Shown: piece after piece, positions 48,229 to 59,402 of the stretch
How positions within the stretch are numbered: position 1 is the stretch's first letter
Layout: the number at the start of each line of letters is the position of its first letter
From: Parus major
Lineage: Eukaryota > Chordata > Aves > Passeriformes > Paridae
DNA length: 64,000 nt
Reading direction: 5' to 3'
Assembly (NCBI RefSeq): GCF_001522545.3
Contig: NC_031768.1
Location: 113,223,572 to 113,287,571, forward strand
Notes under the pieces: model-generated
What the model was told of the DNA's origin: nothing
Databases searched by the model: none
What the model saw: only the letters and a program-made list of their open reading frames with translations
Made by a program: the position numbers and the translations under genes

Positions 48229-49789
48229 AAAACTCACGAGTGGTTACACCAATGTCTGGAGCTTTCTGCAAGCTGCTCTTAGAACAGCTCATGCTCTCCT
48301 GGGGGTTCTGGCCATGCCAAGAGTTTGCTTCTGGGGCAGGAAGAGAAGCCCCACGCTGCTGTGGCAGGGTGCAGATGGCCCCAGCAGCAGGGCAGTGCTG
48401 CCTTTTGCCCTCTGAATCTGAAAATCGCTGCAGACAATCGCTGCTGATCTGTCACAGTAAGCACCTGTCCCTCCTGTGGAGTGTGGCTGCTGTGTCTGTG
48501 GGAGCTGTGTGTGCACACCCCTGTGTAGGGATGTGCCGAGGCCGCTCCGATGGGAGCGATCCCAGCTGGGTGTGGGAGCTCTGAGCTGTTTCAGAGGACC
48601 AGAGGTGGCCGTGCCCGAGTGGACCTGAGGGCAGGCAGCAGCAGCAGCCCCCATCACCCTCTGAGTCACTCGTGGCTCGCCCAACCTGCTCATCCACTTG
48701 GGGTTTGCGAGTTCCCAGTGCTGAAAGCTGCTCTCCCGTTTGTTTGTCCCGCAGGTGGGAGCTGCTGCTTTGCTCATTCAGGGTTTCAATGCACCATAAT
48801 GTTGAGGATTGTTTAGTGCTGCCCGCTCCAAGCAGTGTCTGATCCCACCCCTCCTTCAGTGCTTTGCTGCTGCCAAGGTGGAGCTCTCTGGTGCTTCTGG
48901 GGTGTGCCTGTGGTCACGGGGGACCTCGTGCTGAGCGTGGGTGGATCTGCCCAAAACATCTGAGGCTGCGAGCGCTGAGATGAGAGGTTAAACCCAAGGC
49001 GCCGTTTGAAGTGGGCTCAAGCTCACTGCTCACTCCTGTTCCTGGTCACGGGGGCTGTAAGGATGAGTGTGCCACGTCAAATTGCTTCTCTGATATCTTG
49101 TCCCTGTCCCGAAATAGAATCCTCTCCTCCCTTGCTCTGCACCCGCAGCACCTGGGTGTGTGGAGCCCCACAGCCTTGCTCTGGCTGTGAAATCCTTTCA
49201 GTCCCACAGCAGCGTGTCCAGCCCTGGGTCAGACCTTTCCCATTTTATTTTGTTCTTTTCCTCATGGTTCTGTCCTTTTCCCATCTTGCCGTCACTGCTG
49301 GCTTGCAGAGGGCGGGACTGCAAGGGTACAGTCATTGCTCAATACTCGGTATTTGTGAAGGATCACCCAGAGCTGTAAATGTTAATTTGTTAATTAATTT
49401 GATTTCTGCTTGTAAAGAATATTTACTGTGTTGTCTGCTTCCTTTTCAGAGCAGTTTCATACCTGTTTTTCTTGTCCCATATATGTGGTGCAGAGGCAAG
49501 GTGGGGGAAGTTGGGGGATAAACACAGATGGGCTGGGTTTTGCGTTGGTATTTCTTATTTATAGCAACCATTAGCCTGCCTTGGTCTGGAGGATGCTGCT
49601 GCTCAAATCTTAATCCAGAGACGGTTATGTGAAAGTATGGAATTAAGTAAGACCAGATCTGTGCGTAATTCCTAATTCCCTGGAGTTCCCCATCCTGGGA
49701 ACCCTCCTGCACCTGTGGGCAGCTCGGTGGGAGCAGCCTCTGGCGTGTTTTTAACGCCTCCTCTCCAGAAGCACCATCCAGATGCGTGC
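48229..49789. other. Single-copy non-coding DNA
   Basis: No repeat or gene recognised. Overlapping frames at 48289-48816 and 49006-49521 lack motifs. A TAATTA site lies at 49391-49396. Confidence 0.5.
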
Positions 49790-50530
49790 CCAGGGAATCC
49801 CTCGGGGTCGAGGGCAGAGGCAAAAGGCACAGAGTAGGTCAGAATGTTTTATTTTGGGTCTTGCTGGCGAGCTGCTGCCTGCAAGCGCAGCAGAATCCCG
49901 AGGACCGTGGAGCAGGATTGCAGGAGCGAGTCGCTCTGTGGGCTGACTGGGGATTTAGTTCCCGGCTCCTCTGGCAGCGCTGGCGAGTTAAAGTCACCCC
50001 GGAGGGATGTCCTTAGGAATTCAGATTTCAGGAGCCAGCGGGGTTGAGTGGCAGCTCGTCTGAAGCCTGTGACGGGAGGAATTAACAGGAGAGGGAGGGA
50101 GGAAGAGACGGAGGGAGGGAGGAAGGGAGGGATGGCAAAACCCCAAACCTTCAAACACACCCAATTGACCCATCTCATCTTAGCGTGAAACTTCGCAAGT
50201 TCCACCCACTCCGGAGCAGAGGGGGAATGAAATGCTGGCGCTTCCTCCTTTCTGCTAGCGGCAGCCGGGGCTCGGGAAGCACGCGAGGCAAAGATGTTTG
50301 TGCTGCTGATGATGAGCGGTAAGAGCAGCTCAGCTGCGGCTCGGATAAAGCTGGGCAAGTGTGTTTGGGGCTGTAGCGTGTCCAGGAAGGCTCTCCTCTC
50401 CCAATTCCCGTCTTTCCCCGGCGTGGATAGGGCTGTTGCTTTCTCTGAGTTGGGTTGTCAAGCGCTGCTTTGCTTTTCCAGGGTTTGTGCTGCTCACCCA
50501 GACACCGGGGGCTCGAGCTGATTGAATGGG
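49790..50530. promoter_or_regulatory. CpG-enriched block, possible regulatory region
   Basis: CpGs are clearly more frequent here than in the neighbouring DNA (roughly 35 in 740 bp by eye), densest at about 50230-50350. Within it is an ATG at 50294 followed by a good splice-donor sequence at 50319. A GGGA-rich low-complexity patch lies at 50087-50134. This is suggestive of a promoter or first exon, but not proven. Confidence 0.3.
50087..50134. repeat. GGGA-rich low-complexity run
   Basis: An imperfect purine run of (GGGA/GGAA)n with few interruptions. Confidence 0.9.
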
Positions 50531-53283
50531 AGCTGGGGCTTCATAGCTGAATTCCCTAAGAGAGAAAATGCAGTATCGTGTTACTGACTAGAGATGTTCC
50601 CTTCTCCAGCTGTCTGGCTTTATTTTCCGTAATTACAGGTTGCCACGCTCTTTAATTGTTGAAAATGAGCCCCTTGAAAGGTTTCAACTTGACTCGGGCT
50701 CTGTTGGGTGTCTCTGCGAGGTGGGGAGAGCCTGGAGGCTGTGAAGGGCAGTGCTGCTCCGTGAGGGGGGAAGGCTGGCTCGGGGGGGCTCACGCTTCCC
50801 AAAGATTTGGGAACACTGGAGAGCCGGGACTGGGGGAACCTCGTCCGTATCGAGCTGCTCATTTTCCTCCCGGTTCCTTCAGCGATCGCTTATCGAGTTA
50901 TTTCATATCCCGGCTGCTATCTCTGAATCTAAATTGCCTAATTCTTGGGTTGGTGACAGGAAATGTGAGCACGGAGCCCTGGCTCTGCAATTACTGTGAC
51001 TAAGCATCGGGGCTGAGCACCAAGCGGCAGCGCTGTCTCCTGGCCCTGAGCTCTGGGGGACGGGCTCCCCGTCCTGTCCCGGCTCCCCAGCCTGACCTGC
51101 TGTCCCCAGGGCTGCTCTGGGAATGTCGGGATGGCTCCTGCTTCCCGAGAGGCACGGGCTTGCCTTCCCACAGGCAGGGTTCAGCCCTGACTCAGAGCTG
51201 TGCAACCCATCAGCCGTGAGTAATCCTCCGGGGCCGAGGCAAAGGATAATGCATACCTTTTTCTGGGAATTAAGTCACTCTGGAGCTGTTGGAAACGTGT
51301 TTTCATAGTTTTGTTTCTTATACCAGAGCCCCGTCGCTGAGCTGGCTGTTGGTTCCTTGGATGGTGTTTTAATAGTGCAGGAGGGATTTGCATTTCCACA
51401 CGTGATCAGTGCTGTGGAACGAAGCGAGCAGGTTTGGTGGGTGTCACTGGCTTGCCTGTTTTTCCCCAGCCTTTCCGAGTTAAAAGTGATCTCTGTGCAG
51501 TATGGAAAAGGGGTGGAAAATTGCTGTGCTAAGCACATAGGGCTGAGAGATCAGGTGCCCAAATGTGGCAGGCCTGGTTATGCTTCCTGGGGATCTTGCT
51601 CTTTAAAGGGTGCCTGTCTGCTTTCTAACTTGTTTTGAGGCAGAAACGCTTTATTTTTCCAAAATGCCTGACAGAAAAAAAATCTGCCAAACCGCAAATT
51701 TGCATCATTCAAGCATTTGCTAGAGCTTTATGCTTTTTCTCTGGGAAATCAGTGGTAGGACTCCTGCTGGAATTGGTGTTGAGAAGCAGCATTGATTTTG
51801 CAGCGGCAGTGAGTCTATTAGGCATCAGTGTTTGGAGCAGATTCGTTTGTGTCTAATGAAGTTAGACATTGTGGCTTAGGTTGTAGGTAATGGTTGTTTG
51901 GAAAGGAGCCCCCAGGAAAACACAGCTAGTTCCCTGCAGGATCAGTGACCTGGACTGGCCCAGGGAATGCCTGGGAATCCTCCTGCCAGTCACTGGGCAG
52001 GAATGGGAGCTCTGTACTTGGGGCAGCAGGTTGGCTTGGGTCTAAACTGTGAGCTCACTGTGTGTGTCAAGCAGCGAGACCTCATTGCTTCCCTTGGGCT
52101 CTGATGAGTTCCCCAGTGTTGGTCTTCTCTCAGTTGTGAGGGTTATTAGCTCAAAAAATTAAAGAGGGGCAAAAAAAGGCCACCAGAATAAAATGCCAGC
52201 TTCTAAATAATTAATTATAAAGAAAAATCTTGTGCAAAAGTAACAGTGGCATCGAATCTTTGCAAGAATTCATCAAGAAGGAGGATGAGTCTCTACTGAT
52301 GTGTCTTCCTGGGTATTATTTCGTTAGACTGGCGACTGTGCAGAGCGTTCCAGGGAGTTTTATGGCCCAGTAATCCATTGCTGGATGAGGGGAATACATT
52401 ATTTATAGATTAGAGTGTTTTAACATCCTCGCATGGGGTTGTTTAAGGAGGTCAGAATGCAGAGCAGTGGGAATGGGATTAGCCCAGCTGTGCCAGAAGC
52501 AGTGCAAAAGCAGGGAGTGAAAGGGGAAGGTATCACGTAGATGTTTATGTTTTTATTGTGCCTCACAAGGCACAGGTCACAAAAGAGTTATGGACTTCTA
52601 GAGCCAGATTGTAGTTTTTATTGGTGGTGACATCTCAAATTCTAAGTGAACTGGAAAGAGACACGAACATCCTTTTCCCCAGTTCAGCAGGCTCACTCCC
52701 AGCAGCGTGTTCGTGTTCCTGGTGGGATGGAGGCAGAGGACTTGAGGAAGGGGCAGCATTTGTGGGACCAGCCAGCCCCTCCTTCCTTCCAGGGGCAGCT
52801 GTTGTGTTGTTCCACGTGCGAAGCCTTTCTGCGTGCCCATGTCCCAGAGGCACAGCCCCGTGAGCCGGCGCTCTGCCTGCCAGACAGGTACTTGATTCAC
52901 TGCAGAGTGCTTTTAGTGTAATTGCTTTTTGAGGCTTCCAATTAGGCTTTCCATGAGAGTTGGGATGTGATGTTCTCAGGCAGCTCGAAAAGCCCTCGTA
53001 AAGCCAAGCAAAGGAGTGGTCTGGGCGGGGGAAGGGGGTGCCTGGCAGGCAGGACCTGCAGGCTGAGCCCAGGGAAAGCTCTGGCCTTGGCAAAGGGCTC
53101 TGCTCCCGGTTTGCCTCAGCAATCTCCGGGGTCTCGCTGCTCCCAGCACCCACAGCAGTTCCCACTCTGCTCTCTGCCTTTGGTCTTCCCAGCAACGAGC
53201 TCTGGGCTGCCAGGCTGGAGATGGGAAACCAGCAGTGGCCCTCTCTAGCAGTGTCTAGACAGACGTCCCATGGTGGGACCCAG
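50531..53283. other. Single-copy non-coding DNA
   Basis: No CR1 recognised over 2.7 kb. Overlapping TAATTA motifs lie at 52208-52217 within an AT-rich stretch. GC-richer parts around 51000-51200 and 52970-53200 carry chance frames. Confidence 0.5.
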
Positions 53284-53338
53284 TGGCCTTAGAGGTCTTT
53301 TCCTACCGTAACAGCCATATGAGTCTGTGGTTCTGGAG
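53284..53338 (+). mobile_element. CR1 LINE 3' tail
   Basis: Forward tail only: 'ggccttagaggtcttttcct', 'accgtaacagcc', 'agtctgtggttctgg'. Confidence 0.65.
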
Positions 53339-54585
53339 TGTGGGGTAATTAGGAGCTCAGACTGCTGGTGATGTTAACAGACTTTAACGAGTGGCCAGGC
53401 ATTCACTGGCCTGCAGGAGCTGCGTGCTTGGTGTCAGGAGCATGGAAAATGTGCTGTGGTCCTGCTTCAACAGGACTGGTACGGGATAAAGTGCGTCACC
53501 TTGCGTTGCCAGAGGTGCCCCTGAGTTACAGGGAATGAGCAGCACCTCTGGAAGCTGATTTGGGGCTGACCACAAATCACCCTGCACATGTACATCCTGC
53601 TGGAGTGTCTGCAGGCAGGGACATTGCCCAAAAATCAGCCATGTGGACACAGGAATGTGGAAGTCACAATGGGTGTGCTCTTCTGTGGCTGTAAGGGAAA
53701 GAGGGGGGCCAGTGGGCAGCCATGGGGTTGGAAGAAGTTGTGTTTATTTCTGAAGAGGCAGAAACTGCTATTTTCTTCTGAAAGCTGCTCTACGTTTCTA
53801 TTTCTGCTTTCCCTTCCAAACAATCTGGAAGCGATGGGCTCAGTTTCTTCTGTGAGGTGCACAAGAATGAGTCACTTGTTGAGGGGATGTGATACTGGAT
53901 AGCAAGTGCAGAACCAGCTCTGGAGTAGCAGTGTCTTTGTGAAAGAGGTGTTTTTCCTGTGTGTGTAGGGAAATGTCCCTTTCAGCTGATGCTGGGGCTG
54001 TTGGGCACCGAGGGTGACCCCTCCAAGGATGAGGCTCCCTGAAGTTGGGCCGTGTAAGGCACCAGCAAGGCAGAGCTGCAGCTGCAGGAGCTGGGGAAGT
54101 TGCCAGACCTTTCCTGTAGCATTTTGTCCAAAGCCAGAGAGTGGTTTTGGGGTCTCTGAAATAGCAGAAGTTGGACAGAAGAGGGGAAGTATGTAGGTTT
54201 TGCATGAATACCTTCTTGCCGTGTTTCTGGGAGGTGTCAGGATCTCCCTCCGTACCTTACGCTGCCCGGTGGCAGTGCTGAAATACCCTCGCAGCAGCTT
54301 GGCTTCACATATTGGAAACTGCTGTAAGGCTCACAAATCCTGACTTTCCCAGGTGAGCAAACAGCCCCGTGTGCTCCAGTCCAGCCCCTCCAACAGGGAG
54401 AACAAAGAGCCTTCTGCCGGCTGCTTCCCAGCTGGGAATTGCTTTGCTGTTCATTTGCATTAACCTGGGTGGGGAAGGTGTTTTCAGAGTGTGCCCCAGG
54501 CCCTCAGACACCCAGATGGAGACAAAGGCTCCCATTGCGCAAGGCCACCCTGGGAAGGGAGCTGGGAAGCTGCTGGTGAAGCAGC
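53339..54585. other. Single-copy non-coding DNA
   Basis: Nothing recognised. Confidence 0.55.
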
Positions 54586-54716
54586 GCTGAATCTTTTAGG
54601 TCAGAAAAGATCTTTGGGGTCAAGGAGTCCAAGCTGTGACCGATGCCCGCCTTGTCACTGAGTGCCATGTCCAGGTGTTCCCTTGGACACCTCCAGGGAT
54701 GGCGACTCCAGCAGTG
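54586..54716 (-). mobile_element. CR1 LINE 3' fragment with small deletions
   Basis: Reverse-strand CR1: 'gctgaatcttttaggtcaga', 'gtccaagctgtgaccgatgc', 'actgagtgccatgtccaggt', 'ccagggatggcgactcc'. The 'ccccagcccagagc' block seen in the copies at 20459 and 43763 is missing. Confidence 0.85.
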
Positions 54717-56444
54717 CAGGGACACCGGCACAACCTGGAAGACCCAACCCCGAGGTTGTGCCTGATGCTGCTGGGCTTTCCTCATGGCTCTTCAGCTGTG
54801 CTCCTTCCTTTTGCCAGTGGTTTCCCTCCTCTCCTGGTGAGGGGATCCCGGGAGAGAGGGGCAGGAACGGGAGCCCAGAGTGCTCCAGGTTTGTGGGTGT
54901 GTGTGATGGTTGGGTGATGGCTGCAGGTCTGTGCAGGGACTGGGAGCCTCTGTCAGGCATCCCGGGCTGGAGGTGATGTGTAACACATGCCAAAGGTTGT
55001 TTGGGTGAAAAATGTCTGAGGTGCTTTTTTCAGCAGTAACAAAGGAGCCTTTTCTTTCTTCTTTTGCAACAACGAAAATCTGGTGGTTTTCTTTTCTCCA
55101 AAGTGGGAGGAAAGTTGTGTTTTTGTTGACTCTTGTGGCTCTCCATGGCGAGTTAGAGGGTGCTGCTGTAAGAGGTGTGAGGTGGGCAGCAGAGGCACCA
55201 GAAACACACACAGCCAGTGAGACCTGAGGCACAATACAGAGCTCAGTTCTCTTGGAAGCTGCAGGATGAAATTTATGACAATAAAAAGCCAGTGGGAGTC
55301 AGTTCCTTGCTGGGTTTTTTTTTTTTTTTAAATTAATCTTAATGCTTTAGTAACATGTGGATGATTGCTTGGTAATCTTTTTCTGGGAAGGGCTTTTGTG
55401 TCTGTGTGTACTTTGTTGTGGAGTGATAAATCACTGTAATTTACCAGCCTGGTTTTTAAAAATTTGGAAAGTCATGCTGTGTGATGTGTCCCTTCGAGCT
55501 GTCATTCCTGGAGGCACCTGAATGAATCCATGACATTTCAGTTCCTGTTTACTGCTTCAAACAGGTCTTTATGCTTGACATGGTTACCTGAGCGTACCTT
55601 TAAGTTTGAAGTTTATGGAGAGTTTTTTAAAAGGGAAATTAAAAAAGAGTAAGAGATTTTTGAGGAGGAATAAGATGCAGTCACTTGTTTTAAGTCACCC
55701 AGAGCTGGGAAATTCATACCAATATCCAGAGCTCCATGAGGACTGAGGTGCCATTGGGAGTACCCCTGGGAGCCCCTGGTCATGGGCTGTCCACTCCCAG
55801 CTGCCTCAGCCAGTGCCTCTTTCCTGAAAGGTGCCGTGGTGCAGCGGGGGCTGAGCAAGAGAAGGGCAGAGTTGCACATCTGTGTAGGTGCTCCAACAGC
55901 TGAGTCTGTATTTCCTAACAACGTGAAGCAATGCAGGGAACAGGCAGTGACTGTCTGGGGCCATGAGAAACGCGCAGTGCTCTTGGTTTGTGCTTCTGGG
56001 CAAGAGGAAAGAGAGAAACCAAGGCTTTTTTGGGGAGCGTGGCTTTGAGAGCAGATCCATCTGCAGGGTTTGGGCTGCTGGAGCTGCACCTTTGGGACAA
56101 GGGGCTGGATTATTTGGAAACAGAGGCATTGCAGGGGAGGTGTGCTGGCAGCCTCATGAAGCTTCACAGCTGAGGGAGAAACCTCGTGTTTGCCATTACC
56201 TTACAGCTGTCCTCGTTGGGAACTCTTCTTCCAGGCAGAGGTTTGGTTAGGGAGCACAGAGAGGCTGGCACTCAACAAGGTAAGGATTTGGGCAGGATGA
56301 AAGTCAGATGGAGGGCCTGGTCTCTCTGAATCTGCTGCAGGGACTGGGATCTCATCAGGTGTGCATTGGTTAGTTCTGCTGGAGAACAGGAGGCTGACCC
56401 ACTTAGTGCATACCAAAACCCTGGCTCCAGTGTTGGGTGGCACT
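54717..56444. other. Single-copy non-coding DNA
   Basis: No CR1. A T15 run lies at 55315-55329. A short exon-like stretch lies at 56235-56279 (see findings). Overlapping frames at 55600-56170 lack motifs. Confidence 0.5.
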
Positions 56445-56740
56445 GATCTCTGCTCTGGTGGCCAGTGACAGCACCCAGGGAAGGGCTGGAGCTGTGCCAG
56501 GGGGTGTTTATGTCAGAGATCAGGGGAAGGTTCTTCCCCCAGAGGGTGCTGGCTCTGCCCAGGCTCCCCAGGGAATGGGCACGGCCCCGAGGCTGCCAGA
56601 GCTCCAGGAGCCTTTGGACAGCACTGCCAGGGATGCAGGGGTGAGGTTGTTGGGGGGTCTGGGCAGGGCCAGAGGTTGGACTTGATGATCCTTGTGGGTT
56701 TCTTCCAGCTCAGGATATTCCATGGTTCTGTGATTCTATT
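56445..56740 (+). mobile_element. CR1 LINE 3' fragment (gggctggagctgtg type)
   Basis: Forward copy: 'gcacccagggaagggctgga', 'ggttcttcccccagagggtg', 'caggctccccagggaatggg', 'ggctgccagagctccaggag', 'tggacttgatgatccttgtg', tail 'catggttctgtgattct'. It mirrors the copy at 46968-47266, including matching sequence at its 5' edge ('tgatctctgctc'). Confidence 0.94.
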
Positions 56741-57391
56741 TGGTGCCATGGGCAATGGGAACTGGGGCTGTTCTGCTGCCTGAGGCAGGACAGTGATTCC
56801 CCCACCAGCACCAGATAGATGGAAACTAAATAATTGCTAATCCCACATCTATGATGACAAGAAAAACAGCTCCAGCTTTGTGTGAGCCCCTGGACACAGG
56901 ATCACATCTCCTCACGTGACTGTGGAGCTCTGGTTTCAGCCCATGCCAGAGCTCTGGGATACAACTGCAGGATAAATCCAGCAGGGCCCCTGAACAGCTC
57001 CCGAGGCAGTCAGGGTGGATGGTGTCCCACAAGGAAGACACTTGCAGACAGCAGAGCCCTTGTGTGTGTGGAAAGCACAGATGCAAAGACTGGCAAACCT
57101 TTAGGAAGCGTGTCAGTGGCGTGTGCTCCTTTTGCACGATGCAGCAGCGCAGAGCATGGGTGAAACGCGTCCTTTGAAGCGCTGAAGTAAACGTTTGTTT
57201 GGTGCTGAGGACAAACACATAGGGCAAAAAAGGCTGAAGTCTTTGAAGGGACCCAGTAAGACTCCTGGGCAGCACGTGGTTAGGCAGGCAAAATGGCAAA
57301 TCAGTATGTTGAGAGAAAAAATAACCCCTGCAGACCAAAATGTGCAAAGCCGTAGGGACAGCAGGAGCAGCCTGGGATTCCAGGATTTTCC
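56741..57391. other. Single-copy non-coding DNA
   Basis: Nothing recognised. A 207-codon minus-strand frame (56826-57449) has no motif I know. Confidence 0.5.
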
Positions 57392-57501
57392 TGTGGGTGC
57401 TTTTGGCTGGGGGTGGAGCTGGCTCTCTGCTCCTGTGGGGCACCAGCATGGGAGTGGGGGGCAGGAGTTGCCATGTTATCCCATGGGGCTGTTCCTCAGG
57501 C
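57392..57501. repeat. Duplicated flank, copy B
   Basis: Matches 20338-20458 and, like it, ends at the tail of a reverse-strand CR1. It has 'gctcctgtggggcaccag', 'ggggggcaggagttgc' and 'catgttatcccatggggc'. See findings. Confidence 0.8.
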
Positions 57502-57730
57502 TCAGAATCCCGGAATCATTGAGGCTGGAAAAGAGCTCAGAGATCATCAGGTTGGAGCTGTGCTCGATGTCCCCAGCCCAGAGCACCGAGTGCCACGTCC
57601 CAGCCATCCTTGGACATCTTCAGGGATGGGAATCCCAGGCCTCCCTGGGCACCTCCTGCCATTGCTTAAACATTCCAATGAAGAAATTCCTTCTGCTGTC
57701 CCACCTGAGCCTCCCCTGCACGTTTCCAGT
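57502..57730 (-). mobile_element. CR1 LINE 3' fragment
   Basis: Reverse-strand CR1: tail 'tcccggaatcattgaggctg', 'gaaaagagctcagagatcat', 'ccccagcccagagcaccgag', 'ggcctccctgggcacctcct', 'gaagaaattccttctgctgt', 'cacctgagcctcccctgca'. Confidence 0.92.
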
Positions 57731-58350
57731 GCGTTTTGCCGAGAGCCATTGTCTACACGGGAAACAAGAAGTCTGAGGGATTGCTTTTGGAGTTAATTTG
57801 GAGCCCAGCCAGCCTCATTTCTAGCACACAGACCTGCCATCCCTGTGACCACATCCTCCCTTGCGCTGAGATGGGTCCTAGTCCAAGCTCCAGGGTTTCA
57901 CAGGCCAAGGGGCTCGTCCTGCTGGTCCCCAGAACCTGCTCAAGCTGTGCCATGCTTATCCCAAGGTTTGACCATTGTGTGTTTGAAATGGCTGCCCAGC
58001 CCGTGTTCCCTCAGCGGGGTTAGGAGGAGCACAGCTCACCTGGCATTCACATAAGATTGCAGATATTTAGCTCTTTCAGAGCAATCTTGAACCTGCTCAT
58101 CAGAGTGTGCATCTCACTTGAAGCAACTCCAGCTGTGCAGAGCTATTTTTGTACAGTAATCCTTTGAAATTTTAATGCACTTTTTGCTCGTTGAACCCCA
58201 AAATGAGTCACTTAAGGGAGCAGCAGCAGTTTTTCCAAACCTCTGCCTACCTGTTGCTTCCACTGACTTTTCTGTAAGCTGCTTTTGGGCCTCAATTATT
58301 CATGGAAAAAGTAAAACACATCCAAGAGAGGCTAGGTGTTTCTCAGGAAT
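57731..58350. other. Single-copy non-coding DNA
   Basis: Nothing recognised. AT-rich from about 58040. Confidence 0.55.
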
Positions 58351-58447
58351 GCGATGGGATTGTCAGGGTGTCCTGTGCAGGGTCGGGAGCTGGCCAATCC
58401 TCGTGGCTCCCTTCCAATGCAGGATATTCTGTGGATCTGTGGTTCGA
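58351..58447 (+). mobile_element. CR1 LINE 3' fragment, short
   Basis: Forward 3' end of the 'caggatattctgtg' type: 'gcgatgggattgtcagggtg', 'tgtgcagggtcgggagctgg', 'atgcaggatattctgtggat'. Confidence 0.85.
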
Positions 58448-59349
58448 GGGTTTGGCAGCGTGTAAGACCTCTGAGAAGGAATCAAGAACATTTTCAGCAG
58501 GTATATAAAGTTACCCTTTCGTCAAATTCTTCTTAAAAATAAGATCTGGTTTCGAATACAGGAAGAGAAAACCTTGTAGGGGTTGTATTGCTCTCAGAGC
58601 TCCTGATTCATTGTCTAAATGGCAATGAAATGTCTTGCCTGGCTCAGTCTGCAGTGAGATGTGAGTCACGTCCCCACGTTGCTCAGAGTTGGGCACAGAA
58701 GGGACAGACTTCACGCCTCCCTGGCAGCTCCTGCTTTTCACAACCCCGCTCGCAGCAGACGGCACCGCAACGTGTTGCCGTGAGGTTCGGAGAGAAATTC
58801 TCCAGAGGTCTCAGAAATTTAATCCGTTTGTGTGGAAGCCTCTGCAACCTCTTTCTCAGCTCCCCCGCTCAAAGGGCTTTCAAAAGCTCGGAGTTCTCAA
58901 GCTCCTGGAGCTCGGTGAGGCTCCCAGCCAGAGCTCTCGGGAGTCTGGAAATGGAAATCATTTTTTATTGCTCAAGCTGGACCAAATTTCACATTTAGAG
59001 TCTCTGCTGGTAAAACTGACAGAGCAATAAGAGGATTATCTTTGTTCAACCTCTCTTTTTAAACCTAGTAGAGGCATGCCAGGGAGCAGGGATTCATTTT
59101 CTGCTATGCCTGACCTACAATTTATGGCAACGTTATCCCAAAGTAATTGAGTGGGTCCCAGAAGTCTGTGTAGCAGCCAAATTCTGGAGGTGCATGTGAC
59201 TCCTTTCACTTGATTTTAGAGGCCTTTTCAGTGGAGCAGAGTAAGTTTGAAGGTGCTCTGATGAAGTTGCACTGTGCTGAGCACAGCCCCTGCTTGCAAG
59301 GAGATGCTTGTCACCACCATGTGCCCTGCACGGGCACCTCTCCTGGATG
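58448..59349. other. Single-copy non-coding DNA
   Basis: Nothing recognised. CpGs are slightly enriched at about 58670-58940. Confidence 0.5.
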
Positions 59350-59402
59350 AAGGGATGATCTCGAAGGTCCCTTGCAGCCCAAACCATTCTGTGGTTCTGT
59401 GA
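59350..59402 (+). mobile_element. CR1 LINE 3' tail
   Basis: Forward tail: 'agggatgatctcgaaggtcc', 'cttgcagcccaaaccattct', 'gtggttctgtga'. Very short but characteristic. Confidence 0.78.
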
